Below, one piece after another: positions 54,298 to 62,788 of a stretch of DNA of 64,000 bases. This DNA is from Bacteroidales bacterium (GTDB lineage: Bacteria > Bacteroidota > Bacteroidia > Bacteroidales > VadinHA17). A program made the translations under genes and the position numbers. The notes beneath the pieces are model-generated. The model was not told where the DNA came from. It searched no databases and saw only the letters and a program-made list of their open reading frames with translations. The stretch is taken from positions 1 to 64,000 of the forward strand of contig JAFGLJ010000027.1 in NCBI GenBank assembly GCA_016928075.1. The letters are read 5' to 3'. Each line of letters opens with the position of its first letter. Within the stretch, counting starts at the first letter, position 1.

Positions 54298-54967
54298 TGA
54301 AATAATACTGAAAGGCAATTTTTAAAACCACCGCGGGGACGCCCAATTTGGGCGTCCCTGCTCTTATTTTTTATCCTGACCCTGGTAATCCTTCTTGGTG
54401 TCTTTTTGCTAAACATGACATTCGCCGGATCAATACCATTTCCTCTACTTACAATAATCAGAATAGCATTCATACTCATTTTTTTATCAGGATGGTTGTT
54501 TCTCAGGAATAAAGGGCGCAAATACGGGAGTGATTTATACTTAACCTTAATGGTACTAAAGCTTGCCTTCCTGGTTGTTTCATTTTTCACCACTGACCTG
54601 TGGGGATTAAATATTGAAACACCAAGGGGTATTGCCCTGGCTATTAATCTTCGTTCTTTTCAATGGTTTTATGGAAGAGCTGATATTCAGGGGTATATTC
54701 CTTAAACAACTGAACAATTTCATTAAACCTTTCTGGTCTGTCATATTAACAGCTGTTGTTTTTGGATGTGCACACCTGCATGTTACCTATACAACGGAGG
54801 TACTGTTTTTTGCAGGAATCACCCTGCTACTTGGATTAATCTGGGGGTTCCTGATCCATTATACAAAGAGCCTTCTGGCTTCTGTACTATTCCATGCGGG
54901 TGCTGATCTGTTAATTATTATACCGATCTTTACCTCATATGGGGTGGGAACATATTCAATGGAATAA
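54298..54967 (+). pseudogene. CPBP family intramembrane metalloprotease, frameshifted
   Basis: Two overlapping frames together make one CPBP (CAAX-type) protease. The first frame, open from 54301 to 54705, carries the N-terminal helices (TFAGSIPFPLLTIIRIAFIL; LAFLVVSFFTTDLWGLN). The second, reading from 54614, carries FNGFMEELIFRGIFLKQ (Glu-Glu motif), FGCAHLHV and LFHAGAD, the metal-binding residues. The switch lies at the run of four G at 54626-54629, where IETPRG passes to VLPWLL. The start of the first frame is also unclear: no ATG is in frame before 54415, and the hairpin at 54336-54358 sits there. So at least one frameshift, perhaps two lesions. Confidence 0.75.
54336..54358. repeat. 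Perfect inverted repeat before the CPBP remnant
   Basis: GGGACGCCC (54336-54344) and GGGCGTCCC (54350-54358) around an AATTT loop. It could be a terminator of the methyltransferase gene (T-rich DNA follows a few bases on) or a REP-like insertion that damaged the CPBP 5' end. Confidence 0.7.
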
Positions 54968-55215
54968 TGGGTTTACAGGTCTGGATCCTCCTTTCAAGGG
55001 GGTCAGGGGGATGTAACTTAGATTAGGATTGATGAATATCGAATATCGAATTTCGAAGGCAGAAGTCGAGCCGGCGCTCGTACTTCTCGGTTCGGCATTC
55101 GATATTCATCATTCGATATTCATAACCTTTGTTAAAAGCAGTTAGTCGGATAGAGAATACCATCTAAAATGGTTGGAAAAACTCATCTCTCCTTAGCCTT
55201 AGCCTTAGCCTCAGC
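54968..55215. repeat. Intergenic repeats between CPBP and oligopeptidase B
   Basis: Positions 55031-55123 form a long imperfect palindrome. GAATATC heptamers (55034-55054) stand on the left, and two 14-bp units CATTCGATATTCAT (55096-55123) on the right. The centre is AGAAGTCGAGC / GCTCGTACTTCT. Before it lies a GGGGGTCAGGGGG-type stretch (near 55000), after it CCTTAG hexamers (about 55195-55215). No gene seen. Confidence 0.75.
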
Positions 55216-57366
55216 CTATTTTTTTATTCCTGCCAGGTCGAGCATGAAAGCATACTGGAGGGCCACTATTTTTAGTCTTTCGAAACGTCCTGAGGCCCCA
55301 CCGTGACCGGCTGTCATATTAGTTTTAAATACAAGCAGGTTATCATCGGTCTTCATATCCCTTAGTTTTGCCACCCACTTTGCAGGTTCCCAGTACTGCA
55401 CCTGGGAATCCCATAAACCTGTGGTAACCAGTATATTGGGATAATCCTGTTCCTTAACCTGATCATAAGGTGAATATGAGAGCATGTAATCATAATACAC
55501 TTTCTCACGGGGATCGCCCCACTCATCCCATTCAAATGTTGTAAGTGGTATGGTTGGATCGAGCATGGTGGTAACCACGTCAACGAAAGGCACAGCGGCC
55601 ACTACCCCTTTATATAATTCGGGTTGCAGGTTAATAACTGATCCGATAAGCAAGCCCCCGGCACTTCCTCCCCGTGCAAAGAGCCTGTCCGGACTTGTAT
55701 ATTTTTCCGCTATAAGAAACTCTGCACAATCATTGAAATCAGTGAAGGTATTCATCTTATTCAGCAGCTTTCCGCTCTCATACCACTGTCTGCCCATCTC
55801 GCTGCCGCCGCGTATATGTGCAATAGCATAGGCAAAACCCCTGTCCAGGAGGCTCAGCACGGATGAATTGAAGGATGGATCTGTTGATGCTCCATATGAA
55901 CCATAGCCATATAATAACAAGGGAGATTCACCATTTTGCTCGAATCCTTTGCGGCAAACAAGTGATATTGGCACTTTTGTTCCATCATCAGCGGTCGCCC
56001 AGAGCCTTTTTGATTCATAATTGTCCTTTGAAAAGTCACCAAGTACCTCTGTTTCTTTCAGCAGCTCTTTTACCTTTGTCTTCATATTATAATCAAAGGT
56101 GGAATTAGGTGTGGTAAGTGATGTATAAGCATACCTCAGAACCTCAGAATCAGGTTCCTCATTGACAGATATCCAGCTGCTGTAAACCTCTTCCCCGAAA
56201 TCAATATAATAATCTTCTCCGGTTTTAAAATCAAATATCCTGATATTATTCAATGCATTGATCCTTTCACTGACAGCAAGGTAATCATTAAACAGTGTGT
56301 ATCCCTGTAACAGAACATCATCACGGTGAGGTATAAAATCTGTCCAGTTATCACGGCTGTAGTTCTTCTCGGGAGCGACCATCAGCTTAAAGTTTGTGGC
56401 ATCATCTGTATTTGTCCTGATAAAGAACTTATCATTGATATGATCAATTGAGTATTCATGGTTCACTTCCCTTGGAGCAAAAATCCTGAATTCTCCCTCC
56501 GGATTATCAGCTTCGAGGATTCGTGCTTCCGTGGTAAGTGTCTGGTTTGAAAAAATAACCAGGTATTTTTCACTCTGTGTCTTACCTATTCCACATGTAA
56601 ATTCCTCATCATCTTCAAAGTAAACAAGTACATCATTATCACTGGCTGAACCCAGTTTATGCCTCATAATACTTTCGGCTCTGAGTGTTTCATAGTCTTT
56701 CCCGGTATAGAAGCATGTTTTACTGTCAGCCGCCCATGTGACCCGGCCGGTTGTATTCTCAATGACATCAGGCAGCATCTCTCCCGTCTCCAGATTCATG
56801 AAATGGATTGTATACCTGCGTCTGCTAACAAAGTCGGTCCCGTAGGCCATTATCTTATTGTCGGGGCTGACACTTAGCCCGGAAACACTGCAATAATCTT
56901 TACCTTCTGCAATTTTATTTACATCCAGCAATAATTCTTCTTTTGCTGCCAGGGTTCCTTTCTTCCTGTAGTAAAGCGGGTATTCCTTGCCTTCTATATA
57001 ACGGTCATAATAATAGTACCCATTATCAAGATATGGTACTGATTCGTCATCTTCTTTGATCCTCCCTTTTATTTCTTCGAACAATGAATCAGCAAGTACT
57101 TGTATATCAGCAAGAACCTGATCGGTGTACTCATTCTCTGCATTCAGATAGTCGAGCACTTTTTGTGTCTGAACATCCGGTGTGTCGGCATTCTTCTGTT
57201 CGTCACTGAGCCTCATCCAGTAATAATTATCTATCCTGGTATGGTCATAGTTAACGAGTTCTTCAGGTATTTTCTCAGCATCCGGAGGCTCCGGTGCTTT
57301 TTGTGTTTTGCAACTGAACATTAATACAATTATTAATAGTGATGGTAAGTAAAGTGTTTTTTTCAT
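55216..57366 (-). CDS. Oligopeptidase B-like S9A prolyl oligopeptidase lipoprotein
   Basis: 716 residues. Lipobox LMFSC marks a lipoprotein. The seven-bladed N-terminal propeller (about 75-420) is followed by an alpha/beta-hydrolase domain: GYGSYGAS, AHIRGGSEMGRQWYESGK, the nucleophile S568 in GGSAGG, LWDSQVQYWEP with the Asp, and AGHGGASGR with the His. The IRGG and LNKMNTF segments fit oligopeptidase B, which cleaves short peptides after basic residues; a prolyl oligopeptidase specificity is less likely. The enzyme is probably periplasmic. Its 5' side borders a heptamer array. Confidence 0.9.
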   Translation of the reverse strand: MKKTLYLPSLLIIVLMFSCKTQKAPEPPDAEKIPEELVNYDHTRIDNYYWMRLSDEQKNADTPDVQTQKVLDYLNAENEYTDQVLADIQVLADSLFEEIKGRIKEDDESVPYLDNGYYYYDRYIEGKEYPLYYRKKGTLAAKEELLLDVNKIAEGKDYCSVSGLSVSPDNKIMAYGTDFVSRRRYTIHFMNLETGEMLPDVIENTTGRVTWAADSKTCFYTGKDYETLRAESIMRHKLGSASDNDVLVYFEDDEEFTCGIGKTQSEKYLVIFSNQTLTTEARILEADNPEGEFRIFAPREVNHEYSIDHINDKFFIRTNTDDATNFKLMVAPEKNYSRDNWTDFIPHRDDVLLQGYTLFNDYLAVSERINALNNIRIFDFKTGEDYYIDFGEEVYSSWISVNEEPDSEVLRYAYTSLTTPNSTFDYNMKTKVKELLKETEVLGDFSKDNYESKRLWATADDGTKVPISLVCRKGFEQNGESPLLLYGYGSYGASTDPSFNSSVLSLLDRGFAYAIAHIRGGSEMGRQWYESGKLLNKMNTFTDFNDCAEFLIAEKYTSPDRLFARGGSAGGLLIGSVINLQPELYKGVVAAVPFVDVVTTMLDPTIPLTTFEWDEWGDPREKVYYDYMLSYSPYDQVKEQDYPNILVTTGLWDSQVQYWEPAKWVAKLRDMKTDDNLLVFKTNMTAGHGGASGRFERLKIVALQYAFMLDLAGIKK

Positions 57367-57745
57367 GGTAAACGTGTTATTGGTATTTTCTGAGGATGCT
57401 AAATTAGTAAAAAAACTTGTTGCTGGTTACTCGTTACTTGTTGCTCGTTTCTGGGTACTCATTTCGTTGCTTGTTGCTCGTTACTGGTTACCCGTTATTT
57501 ATATAAGTAATGAGCTTAAATATTCTTCGGGTTATATCTTTTTTTATTAAGCCTACGACAAAGGTTAAGGAGCTGTATAGCTGTTGCTTTTTTTACCAGG
57601 ATTAATTAAATTGAAGATTGAAATATTATGATCTGCGTACCAATCAATAATTCTCAAAATGGAGGTTTAGGTTAGGTATATTGATAATAAAACAACTTCG
57701 CATGCATTATAATGAATATGATTAGGAATATTTGGATAACAGCAT
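57367..57745. repeat. Intergenic heptamer array upstream of the DUF2007 gene
   Basis: Positions 57416-57464 hold seven in-phase units of consensus CTsGTTA (CTTGTTG, CTGGTTA, CTCGTTA, CTTGTTG, CTCGTTT, CTGGGTA, CTCATTT). After a 5-bp slip, four more follow at 57470-57497 (CTTGTTG, CTCGTTA, CTGGTTA, CCCGTTA). The remaining ~250 bp are AT-rich with no feature I can support. Confidence 0.8.
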
Positions 57746-58009
57746 ATGAAAAGTGACGAAGAGATCAGGCCGGCCGAGGTATTTGCAGGGACAATAATGC
57801 AAGCCAGCATGGTAAAAAGTCTCCTGGAAAATATGGAGATTGAAGCCTTCCTCAGAGATGAATTTATTGGAGCTTTAAATCCATGGCATGCAGCACCAGG
57901 TGGAGTTGGAGCTGTGAAAGTTTTTGTTTCATATCTGGACTATGAAAAAGCGAAAAAAGTAGTCGAACAATATGAGAACAATTTGAAGGAAAATAATAAT
58001 AAACATTAA
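57746..58009 (+). CDS. DUF2007 domain protein (putative signal-transducing protein)
   Basis: 87 residues. The DUF2007 pattern is seen: VFAGTIMQASMVKSLLENMEIEAFLRDE, then GVGAVKVFVSYLDYEKAKKVVEQY. The family is small, cytosolic and poorly characterised; signal transduction is a database-style name, not shown. Start at ATG 57746 is preceded by AATATTTGGATAA, close to the -7 consensus. It stands alone, flanked by repeats. Confidence 0.85.
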   Translation: MKSDEEIRPAEVFAGTIMQASMVKSLLENMEIEAFLRDEFIGALNPWHAAPGGVGAVKVFVSYLDYEKAKKVVEQYENNLKENNNKH

Positions 58010-58035
58010 CAAGCGGTATAATTAAATCCGGGTTT

Positions 58036-58208
58036 TCTGGGCTCGGTTCCATTATTCCACGAAGAATAATCACCTGTCAGTTAACGCTGACTGCTAACTG
58101 CAACATTCTCCCTGCCCCCTGCTCCCTGCCCCCAAGGAGGGCGTGGATCTTCCACCTTCGCCTTTCAGGCTTCGGTGGTCAAAGGGAGATCCCCACCAAC
58201 AAACTGGA
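58036..58208. repeat. Intergenic repeats downstream of the DUF2007 gene and tex
   Basis: Near 58041-58062 lies a GAACCGAG-family fragment in reverse orientation. Positions 58108-58135 have four in-phase heptamers (CTCCCTG, CCCCCTG, CTCCCTG, CCCCCAA), the reverse complement type of those at 84-118. Positions 58152-58178 are a hairpin element CCACC-TTC-GCCT / AGGC-TTC-GGTGG, extended by GTGGATCT and AGATCC arms out to about 58143-58192. Confidence 0.75.
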
Positions 58209-60335
58209 TCAGACGTCTTTGAGTGAAAGCTGTATCCTGTTTCTTTCGATATCGACTCCAATAATTTTCACTTTCACATGCTGGTGCAGTTTAACCACAT
58301 CACCGGGATCTTTCACAAAACCCTTTGCCATATTTGATATATGCACCAGCCCGTCATTTTTCACACCTATATCGACAAAAGCCCCGAACCTGGTTATGTT
58401 GGTCACTATACCGGGTACCACCATCCCTTCTGACAGGTCTTCTATGGAGTGTACATCGGCAAACCTGAATTCCTTTATTTCAGACCTCGGATCCCTTCCC
58501 GGTTTCCTGAGCTCTTCGAGTATATCTTCAAGGGTAGGCAGTCCGACATCATCCGTTACGTATTTTCGTATCTCTATCCTTGAGATATTTTCTTCGTCTT
58601 TTATAATATCTTCCACATTAACACCCAGGTCGGATGCCATTTTTTCCACAATATGGTAACTTTCGGGGTGTACGGCAGATTTATCAAGGGGATTGTCGGC
58701 ATTGCTTATTCGCAGGAATCCTGCACATTGTTCAAAGGCCTTATCGCCCATACGTTTAACTTTTCTAAGCTGTTGTCTTGAGCTAAAAGCCCCGTTTTCA
58801 TCCCTGAAATGTATAATATTAGCTGCCAGTTGCGGCCCCAGACCTGAAACATAGGTAAGAAGGTGTTTACTGGCGGTATTCACCTCCACACCTACTGCGT
58901 TAACACAGCTTTCAACCACATCGTCGAGGCTTTGCTGCAGCTTTACCTGGTCGACATCATGCTGATATTGTCCCACTCCAATTGATTTAGGGTCGATTTT
59001 CACAAGTTCGGCCAGCGGGTCCATCAGTCTGCGACCTATTGACACCGCCCCCCTTACGGTTACATCATAATCAGGGAATTCCTCCCTGGCAACCTGGGAA
59101 GCGGAATATACCGAAGCACCCGCTTCACTTACAACGAACACTTTTATGTCGCGGTCAAATTTAATCCATTTGATCAGGTCTTCTGTTTCGCGACTGGCTG
59201 TGCCGTTACCAATAGCTATTGCTTCTATCTTATATGAATTGACAAGGCTTGAGATTTTCTTCACCGAAATGGCTGTCTGGTTTTGCGGTGGATGAGGGAA
59301 TATTGTCTCATTATGTAACAGTTTGCCCTGATTATCGAGACATACTATTTTACAGCCTGTGCGGTAACCCGGATCAATAGCCAGTACCCTTTTCTCCCCA
59401 AGAGGCGGAGCCAGTAGCAATTGCCTGAGGTTGTCAGCAAAAACCTTTATGGCTTCTTCATCTGCTTTTTCTTTTGAAATATTCCTGAACTCTGTTTCCA
59501 TGGAAGGACCCAGCAATCTTTTCCACGAATCCTTTACGGCAACCAGAACCTGGTTTGCTGACTCATTATCTGCCCTCACAAATATTTCATTAAGAAGCTC
59601 AATTGCTTTTTTCTCATCGGGCATAACGCTTATCCTCAGGAATCCTTCCTCCTCCCCCCTTCTCATTGCCAGCAACCTGTGGGAAGGGCACCTGGCCAGC
59701 ATTTCATCCCATTCAAAATAGTCCCTGTATTTTGCCCCTTCCTCTTCTTTGCCTTTCACCAGCCTTGAACTTATTACGGCGTCTTCACTGAACAGTTTTC
59801 GTATTTTCTTCCTTGCCATCTCATCTTCATTGATCCACTCAGCAATAATATCACGTGCTCCCTGCATTGCATCATCCGCACTTTTCACCTCATCGTTCAG
59901 ATATTGCTCAGCTTCAGCAACAGGATCCCTTATTTCCTGTTTCATAAGTGCCTCCGCCAGTGGCTCAAGACCCCTGTCCCGAGCGACCGAGGCACGTGTT
60001 TTTCTTTTTGGCCGGTACGGCAGGTACAGGTCTTCAAGCTCAGCAATAGTGACTGCGGCATTAAGACGCTCCAATAATTCAGGATTCATCTTATCCTGCT
60101 CCTCTATTGAGCGTATTACAGCCTCCCTTCTTTTATCAAGATCAACCAGCTTTTCATATTCACCCCTGATATGAGTTATCTGCACTTCATCCAGGCTGCC
60201 GGTCATTTCCTTGCGATAGCGGCTGATAAAAGGAATTGTAGCCCCATCTTCTGTCAAACGTATTACATTTTCAACCTGCCATTCATGGTGGCCCAGCCTG
60301 GAAGCTATAATGCTTATGTATTTCTTTTTGTCCAT
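58209..60335 (-). CDS. tex: Transcription accessory protein Tex (S1 RNA-binding)
   Basis: 708 residues, normal for Tex. Order: N-terminal helical domain (HEWQVENVIRLTEDGATIPFISRYRKE), YqgF-like domain with AIDPGYRTGCKIVCLD, HhH modules around 490-560 (LTYVSGLGPQLAANIIHF; LRKVKRMGDKAFEQCAGFLRI) and a C-terminal S1 domain (GMVVPGIVTNITRFGAFVDIG...GLVHISNMA). It binds nucleic acid and affects transcription; exact role in Bacteroidota unclear. It starts 2 nt after the stop of the RlmI-like gene, at the end of a four-gene operon. Confidence 0.95.
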   Translation of the reverse strand: MDKKKYISIIASRLGHHEWQVENVIRLTEDGATIPFISRYRKEMTGSLDEVQITHIRGEYEKLVDLDKRREAVIRSIEEQDKMNPELLERLNAAVTIAELEDLYLPYRPKRKTRASVARDRGLEPLAEALMKQEIRDPVAEAEQYLNDEVKSADDAMQGARDIIAEWINEDEMARKKIRKLFSEDAVISSRLVKGKEEEGAKYRDYFEWDEMLARCPSHRLLAMRRGEEEGFLRISVMPDEKKAIELLNEIFVRADNESANQVLVAVKDSWKRLLGPSMETEFRNISKEKADEEAIKVFADNLRQLLLAPPLGEKRVLAIDPGYRTGCKIVCLDNQGKLLHNETIFPHPPQNQTAISVKKISSLVNSYKIEAIAIGNGTASRETEDLIKWIKFDRDIKVFVVSEAGASVYSASQVAREEFPDYDVTVRGAVSIGRRLMDPLAELVKIDPKSIGVGQYQHDVDQVKLQQSLDDVVESCVNAVGVEVNTASKHLLTYVSGLGPQLAANIIHFRDENGAFSSRQQLRKVKRMGDKAFEQCAGFLRISNADNPLDKSAVHPESYHIVEKMASDLGVNVEDIIKDEENISRIEIRKYVTDDVGLPTLEDILEELRKPGRDPRSEIKEFRFADVHSIEDLSEGMVVPGIVTNITRFGAFVDIGVKNDGLVHISNMAKGFVKDPGDVVKLHQHVKVKIIGVDIERNRIQLSLKDV

Positions 60336-60337
60336 TA

Positions 60338-61522
60338 CTATTCAATATATAAAACGAGTCCTTTAAGATATTCACTTTCGGGATGGAAGATATTAACGGG
60401 ATGGTCTGCCGGCTGGCTCAACTGCTGAATTATACGAACCTTCCTTCCGGTACTGGCAGCAGCTGCAAAAACGGATTTTCTGAAATTTTCCCTGTTAACC
60501 ACCTGGGAACAGGAAAAGGTAAACAGTATACCTCCCCTGTTAATTCTCTCAATTGCCTTCATATTAAGCCTTTTATATCCCTGCAGAGCATTATGAAGTA
60601 CATTCTGATGCTTGGCAAATGCAGGAGGATCGAGTACTATAAGGTCATACCTGTAATCGGTCTCATCCATAAATTTGAATGCATCGTGTACAAATCCTTT
60701 ATGTCTTTTGTTTTCCTTATAGTTAAGGGCAACGTTTTTTTCAGCCATTTCCACTGCACGTTCAGATACATCCACTGTATGTACCATTTCTGCATTTTTT
60801 AGAGCATATATTGAAAACCCACCCGTATATGCAAAAAGGTTCAGGACTTTCTTTCCCTGGCTGAAAGCTTCAATGAGTTTCCTGTTTTCCCTCTGGTCAA
60901 TATAGAACCCCGTTTTCTGGCCTTCCTCCCAGTCGACATGAAACTTATAGCCGTATTCCTCCACTATATTAGCGCTTTCCTGTCCTTTCAGAAATCCGTT
61001 TTCATGTTCAATGCCTGCTTTGAACGGTAATGTTGTATGGCTCTTGTCATACACAGCGGTGATTCTCTGACTCATAGAAGACATTATTATATCAGCCAGG
61101 AGTTCCATTTGATAGTACATTCCGACCGAGTGAGCCTGAATTACAGCAACATTATTATAAAGATCGATTATCAGGCCCGGCAAATTGTCTCCCTCGGCAT
61201 GAACCAGCCTGAATACATTTGTGGAAGGCAGATCAAACACACCCGTTCTTTCCCTGTATTTAATGGTATCATTTATCCTGGTACTGTAGAAATCCTCACC
61301 AATCTCTTCATCACTGAACGTAAGTATGCGTACAGCTATTGAACCGGGCTGGTAATGACCTCGTGCAAGGAAATTTTCTTTATTGTCATACACAGCAACC
61401 ACATCCCCCTCCTCGGGTTCACCGACCAGCTTTTTTATTGCACCACTGAAAACCCATGGATGTCGTCTATATACTGACTGCTCTTTACCTGACTTCAGTA
61501 TTATTCTGGTTTCCATTTTCAT
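60338..61522 (-). CDS. Class I rRNA large-subunit methyltransferase (RlmI-like, m5C1962)
   Basis: 394 residues from the chosen start. I placed it at ATG 61522 (MKMETRIILKSG): it is 1 nt after the exonuclease stop, whereas an upstream ATG at 61612 would overlap that gene. The N-terminal PUA domain (SVYRRHPWVFSGAIKKL, GDVVAVYDNKENFLARGHY) is followed by the Rossmann methyltransferase part: GKKVLNLFAYTGGFSIYA, VDVSERAVEMAEKN and LDPPAFAKHQ. RlmI of E. coli methylates C1962 of 23S rRNA; the same site is expected. It is coupled to tex. Confidence 0.9.
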   Translation of the reverse strand: MKMETRIILKSGKEQSVYRRHPWVFSGAIKKLVGEPEEGDVVAVYDNKENFLARGHYQPGSIAVRILTFSDEEIGEDFYSTRINDTIKYRERTGVFDLPSTNVFRLVHAEGDNLPGLIIDLYNNVAVIQAHSVGMYYQMELLADIIMSSMSQRITAVYDKSHTTLPFKAGIEHENGFLKGQESANIVEEYGYKFHVDWEEGQKTGFYIDQRENRKLIEAFSQGKKVLNLFAYTGGFSIYALKNAEMVHTVDVSERAVEMAEKNVALNYKENKRHKGFVHDAFKFMDETDYRYDLIVLDPPAFAKHQNVLHNALQGYKRLNMKAIERINRGGILFTFSCSQVVNRENFRKSVFAAAASTGRKVRIIQQLSQPADHPVNIFHPESEYLKGLVLYIE

Positions 61523-61523
61523 A

Positions 61524-62114
61524 TTATTGTACAGCGGGGCTGTGCTTGTTAAGCTTTTTATATATTTCATAACATACCCAGGCATCTGTTGCTGCATACA
61601 GTAACTGGGCATCGTTCAGTTCGTGAGCTTCCCAGTTAGAAACCTGTTGCCTTTTTGATATTCTGAAGCCAAGAATGATGGCTGATAGTTTACGTAGGCC
61701 TGAGCTTTTAATTCCAAATTCCTTCACATAATCCTGCAATTCAACAAATCCTTTTTCTTCGAAATCACGTATATTCTTTAATCCTTTAATATCATCATGA
61801 ATAGCCACCCCGGCTTTGACTATTGATTTATCAGAAAGTATATCAATGAGTTCATCATGCAGTCCAATAATATTAATCCTGAAGATGAATGAATGAATGC
61901 CGTTTGATAATTGCATCAAAGCAACCCTGTTCACTTTCCCTTTTCTGAAGGAAGGTTTTGTTTCAGTATCAAATCCGAGGATATCGGATGATTTCAAAAT
62001 TTCAATGCTCTTCTTCAGCTTTTTATAGTTATCAACCAGAATGATATCTCCCTGAAATCCTGACACGGGATAATTCACCAGTTCAGTTTTATCAATATTC
62101 TCTTTAAACGTCAT
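61524..62114 (-). CDS. 3'-5' exonuclease, RNase D-like DEDDy family
   Basis: About 196 residues from ATG 62114 (MTFKENI), chosen because it overlaps the DUF5063 gene by 11 nt; an upstream ATG at 62138 gives eight more residues. DEDD motifs are visible: ILGFDTETKPSF (Exo I), VKAGVAIHDDIKGLK (Exo II) and YAATDAWVCYEIYKKL (Exo III with Tyr, DEDDy). An RNase D-like protein without HRDC, so substrate may be DNA or RNA. Second gene of the operon DUF5063 - exonuclease - RlmI - tex. Confidence 0.88.
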   Translation of the reverse strand: MTFKENIDKTELVNYPVSGFQGDIILVDNYKKLKKSIEILKSSDILGFDTETKPSFRKGKVNRVALMQLSNGIHSFIFRINIIGLHDELIDILSDKSIVKAGVAIHDDIKGLKNIRDFEEKGFVELQDYVKEFGIKSSGLRKLSAIILGFRISKRQQVSNWEAHELNDAQLLYAATDAWVCYEIYKKLNKHSPAVQ

Positions 62115-62718
62115 CCTCGCTTTTTTTCCTGAATTCATCCTGTCTGCGTGATATTATCCAATCTGATTTATCACTTTCATCGTTCCCTGACTGTATATCA
62201 CCACCAATTTTTTCCAAATCAATCAGGGCATGATGAACCGCCCTTATCGTATTCACCAATGTTTGACCCCAGTAGAGTCTGAAGCTTTCTTTGCACTCCC
62301 ATAATGCATCATTCATCAATTCCACTGTGCCCACCCGGTAAACCATAAGGAAATCCTTGATGTCCTGGTAAATATCTGCCAGGTTCTCAGACAGGTTGCA
62401 ATAGATAAGTTCTTCAGTAGATCCCTTGTCCTGGTTTACATCTATATAATCATTGGCAGTGCCAAATTTAACGGTGAGTGTGTCTTTGATGTTTTGCCAG
62501 TCTTCCTCCCTTACAAATTTTTCTGTTTCTTCATCAAGTTTTGACTCAATTTCCGGGAGATACAAGGCTTTCATATACATAAGTGGTAAAAGTCTCTGGA
62601 GAACCAGTAAAAGTTTTCCACCATCTGCAGAGGAAGCATCCTCCAGGAAGCGGCAATATTCATTAGCTACAGCTGTAAATTCTATTACTTCTTTAGAATA
62701 GACTAAGTCCTCATCCAT
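62104..62718 (-). CDS. DUF5063 domain protein
   Basis: 204 residues, mostly alpha-helical, beginning VYSKEVIEFTAVANEYCRFLED and LLPLMYMKALYLPEIE, the start of DUF5063. No catalytic motif. It heads the operon with the exonuclease (11-nt overlap), the RlmI-like enzyme and tex, and is divergent from nothing: recQ lies upstream on the same strand with a 70-nt gap. Function unknown; the context is nucleic acid handling. Confidence 0.85.
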   Translation of the reverse strand: MDEDLVYSKEVIEFTAVANEYCRFLEDASSADGGKLLLVLQRLLPLMYMKALYLPEIESKLDEETEKFVREEDWQNIKDTLTVKFGTANDYIDVNQDKGSTEELIYCNLSENLADIYQDIKDFLMVYRVGTVELMNDALWECKESFRLYWGQTLVNTIRAVHHALIDLEKIGGDIQSGNDESDKSDWIISRRQDEFRKKSEDDV

Positions 62719-62734
62719 AGGAAATATTTTTGGA

Positions 62735-62742
62735 CAAAATTA
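62735..62742 (-). promoter_or_regulatory. Candidate -7 box (TAATTTTG) of the DUF5063-exonuclease-RlmI-tex operon
   Basis: Matches TAnnTTTG on the minus strand, 16 nt upstream of the DUF5063 ATG, inside the 70-nt gap after recQ. Confidence 0.5.
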
Positions 62743-62788
62743 TCCAAATAAATTGTATTAACGAAAGGTGCGGCGAAAGAGAGGGTAT

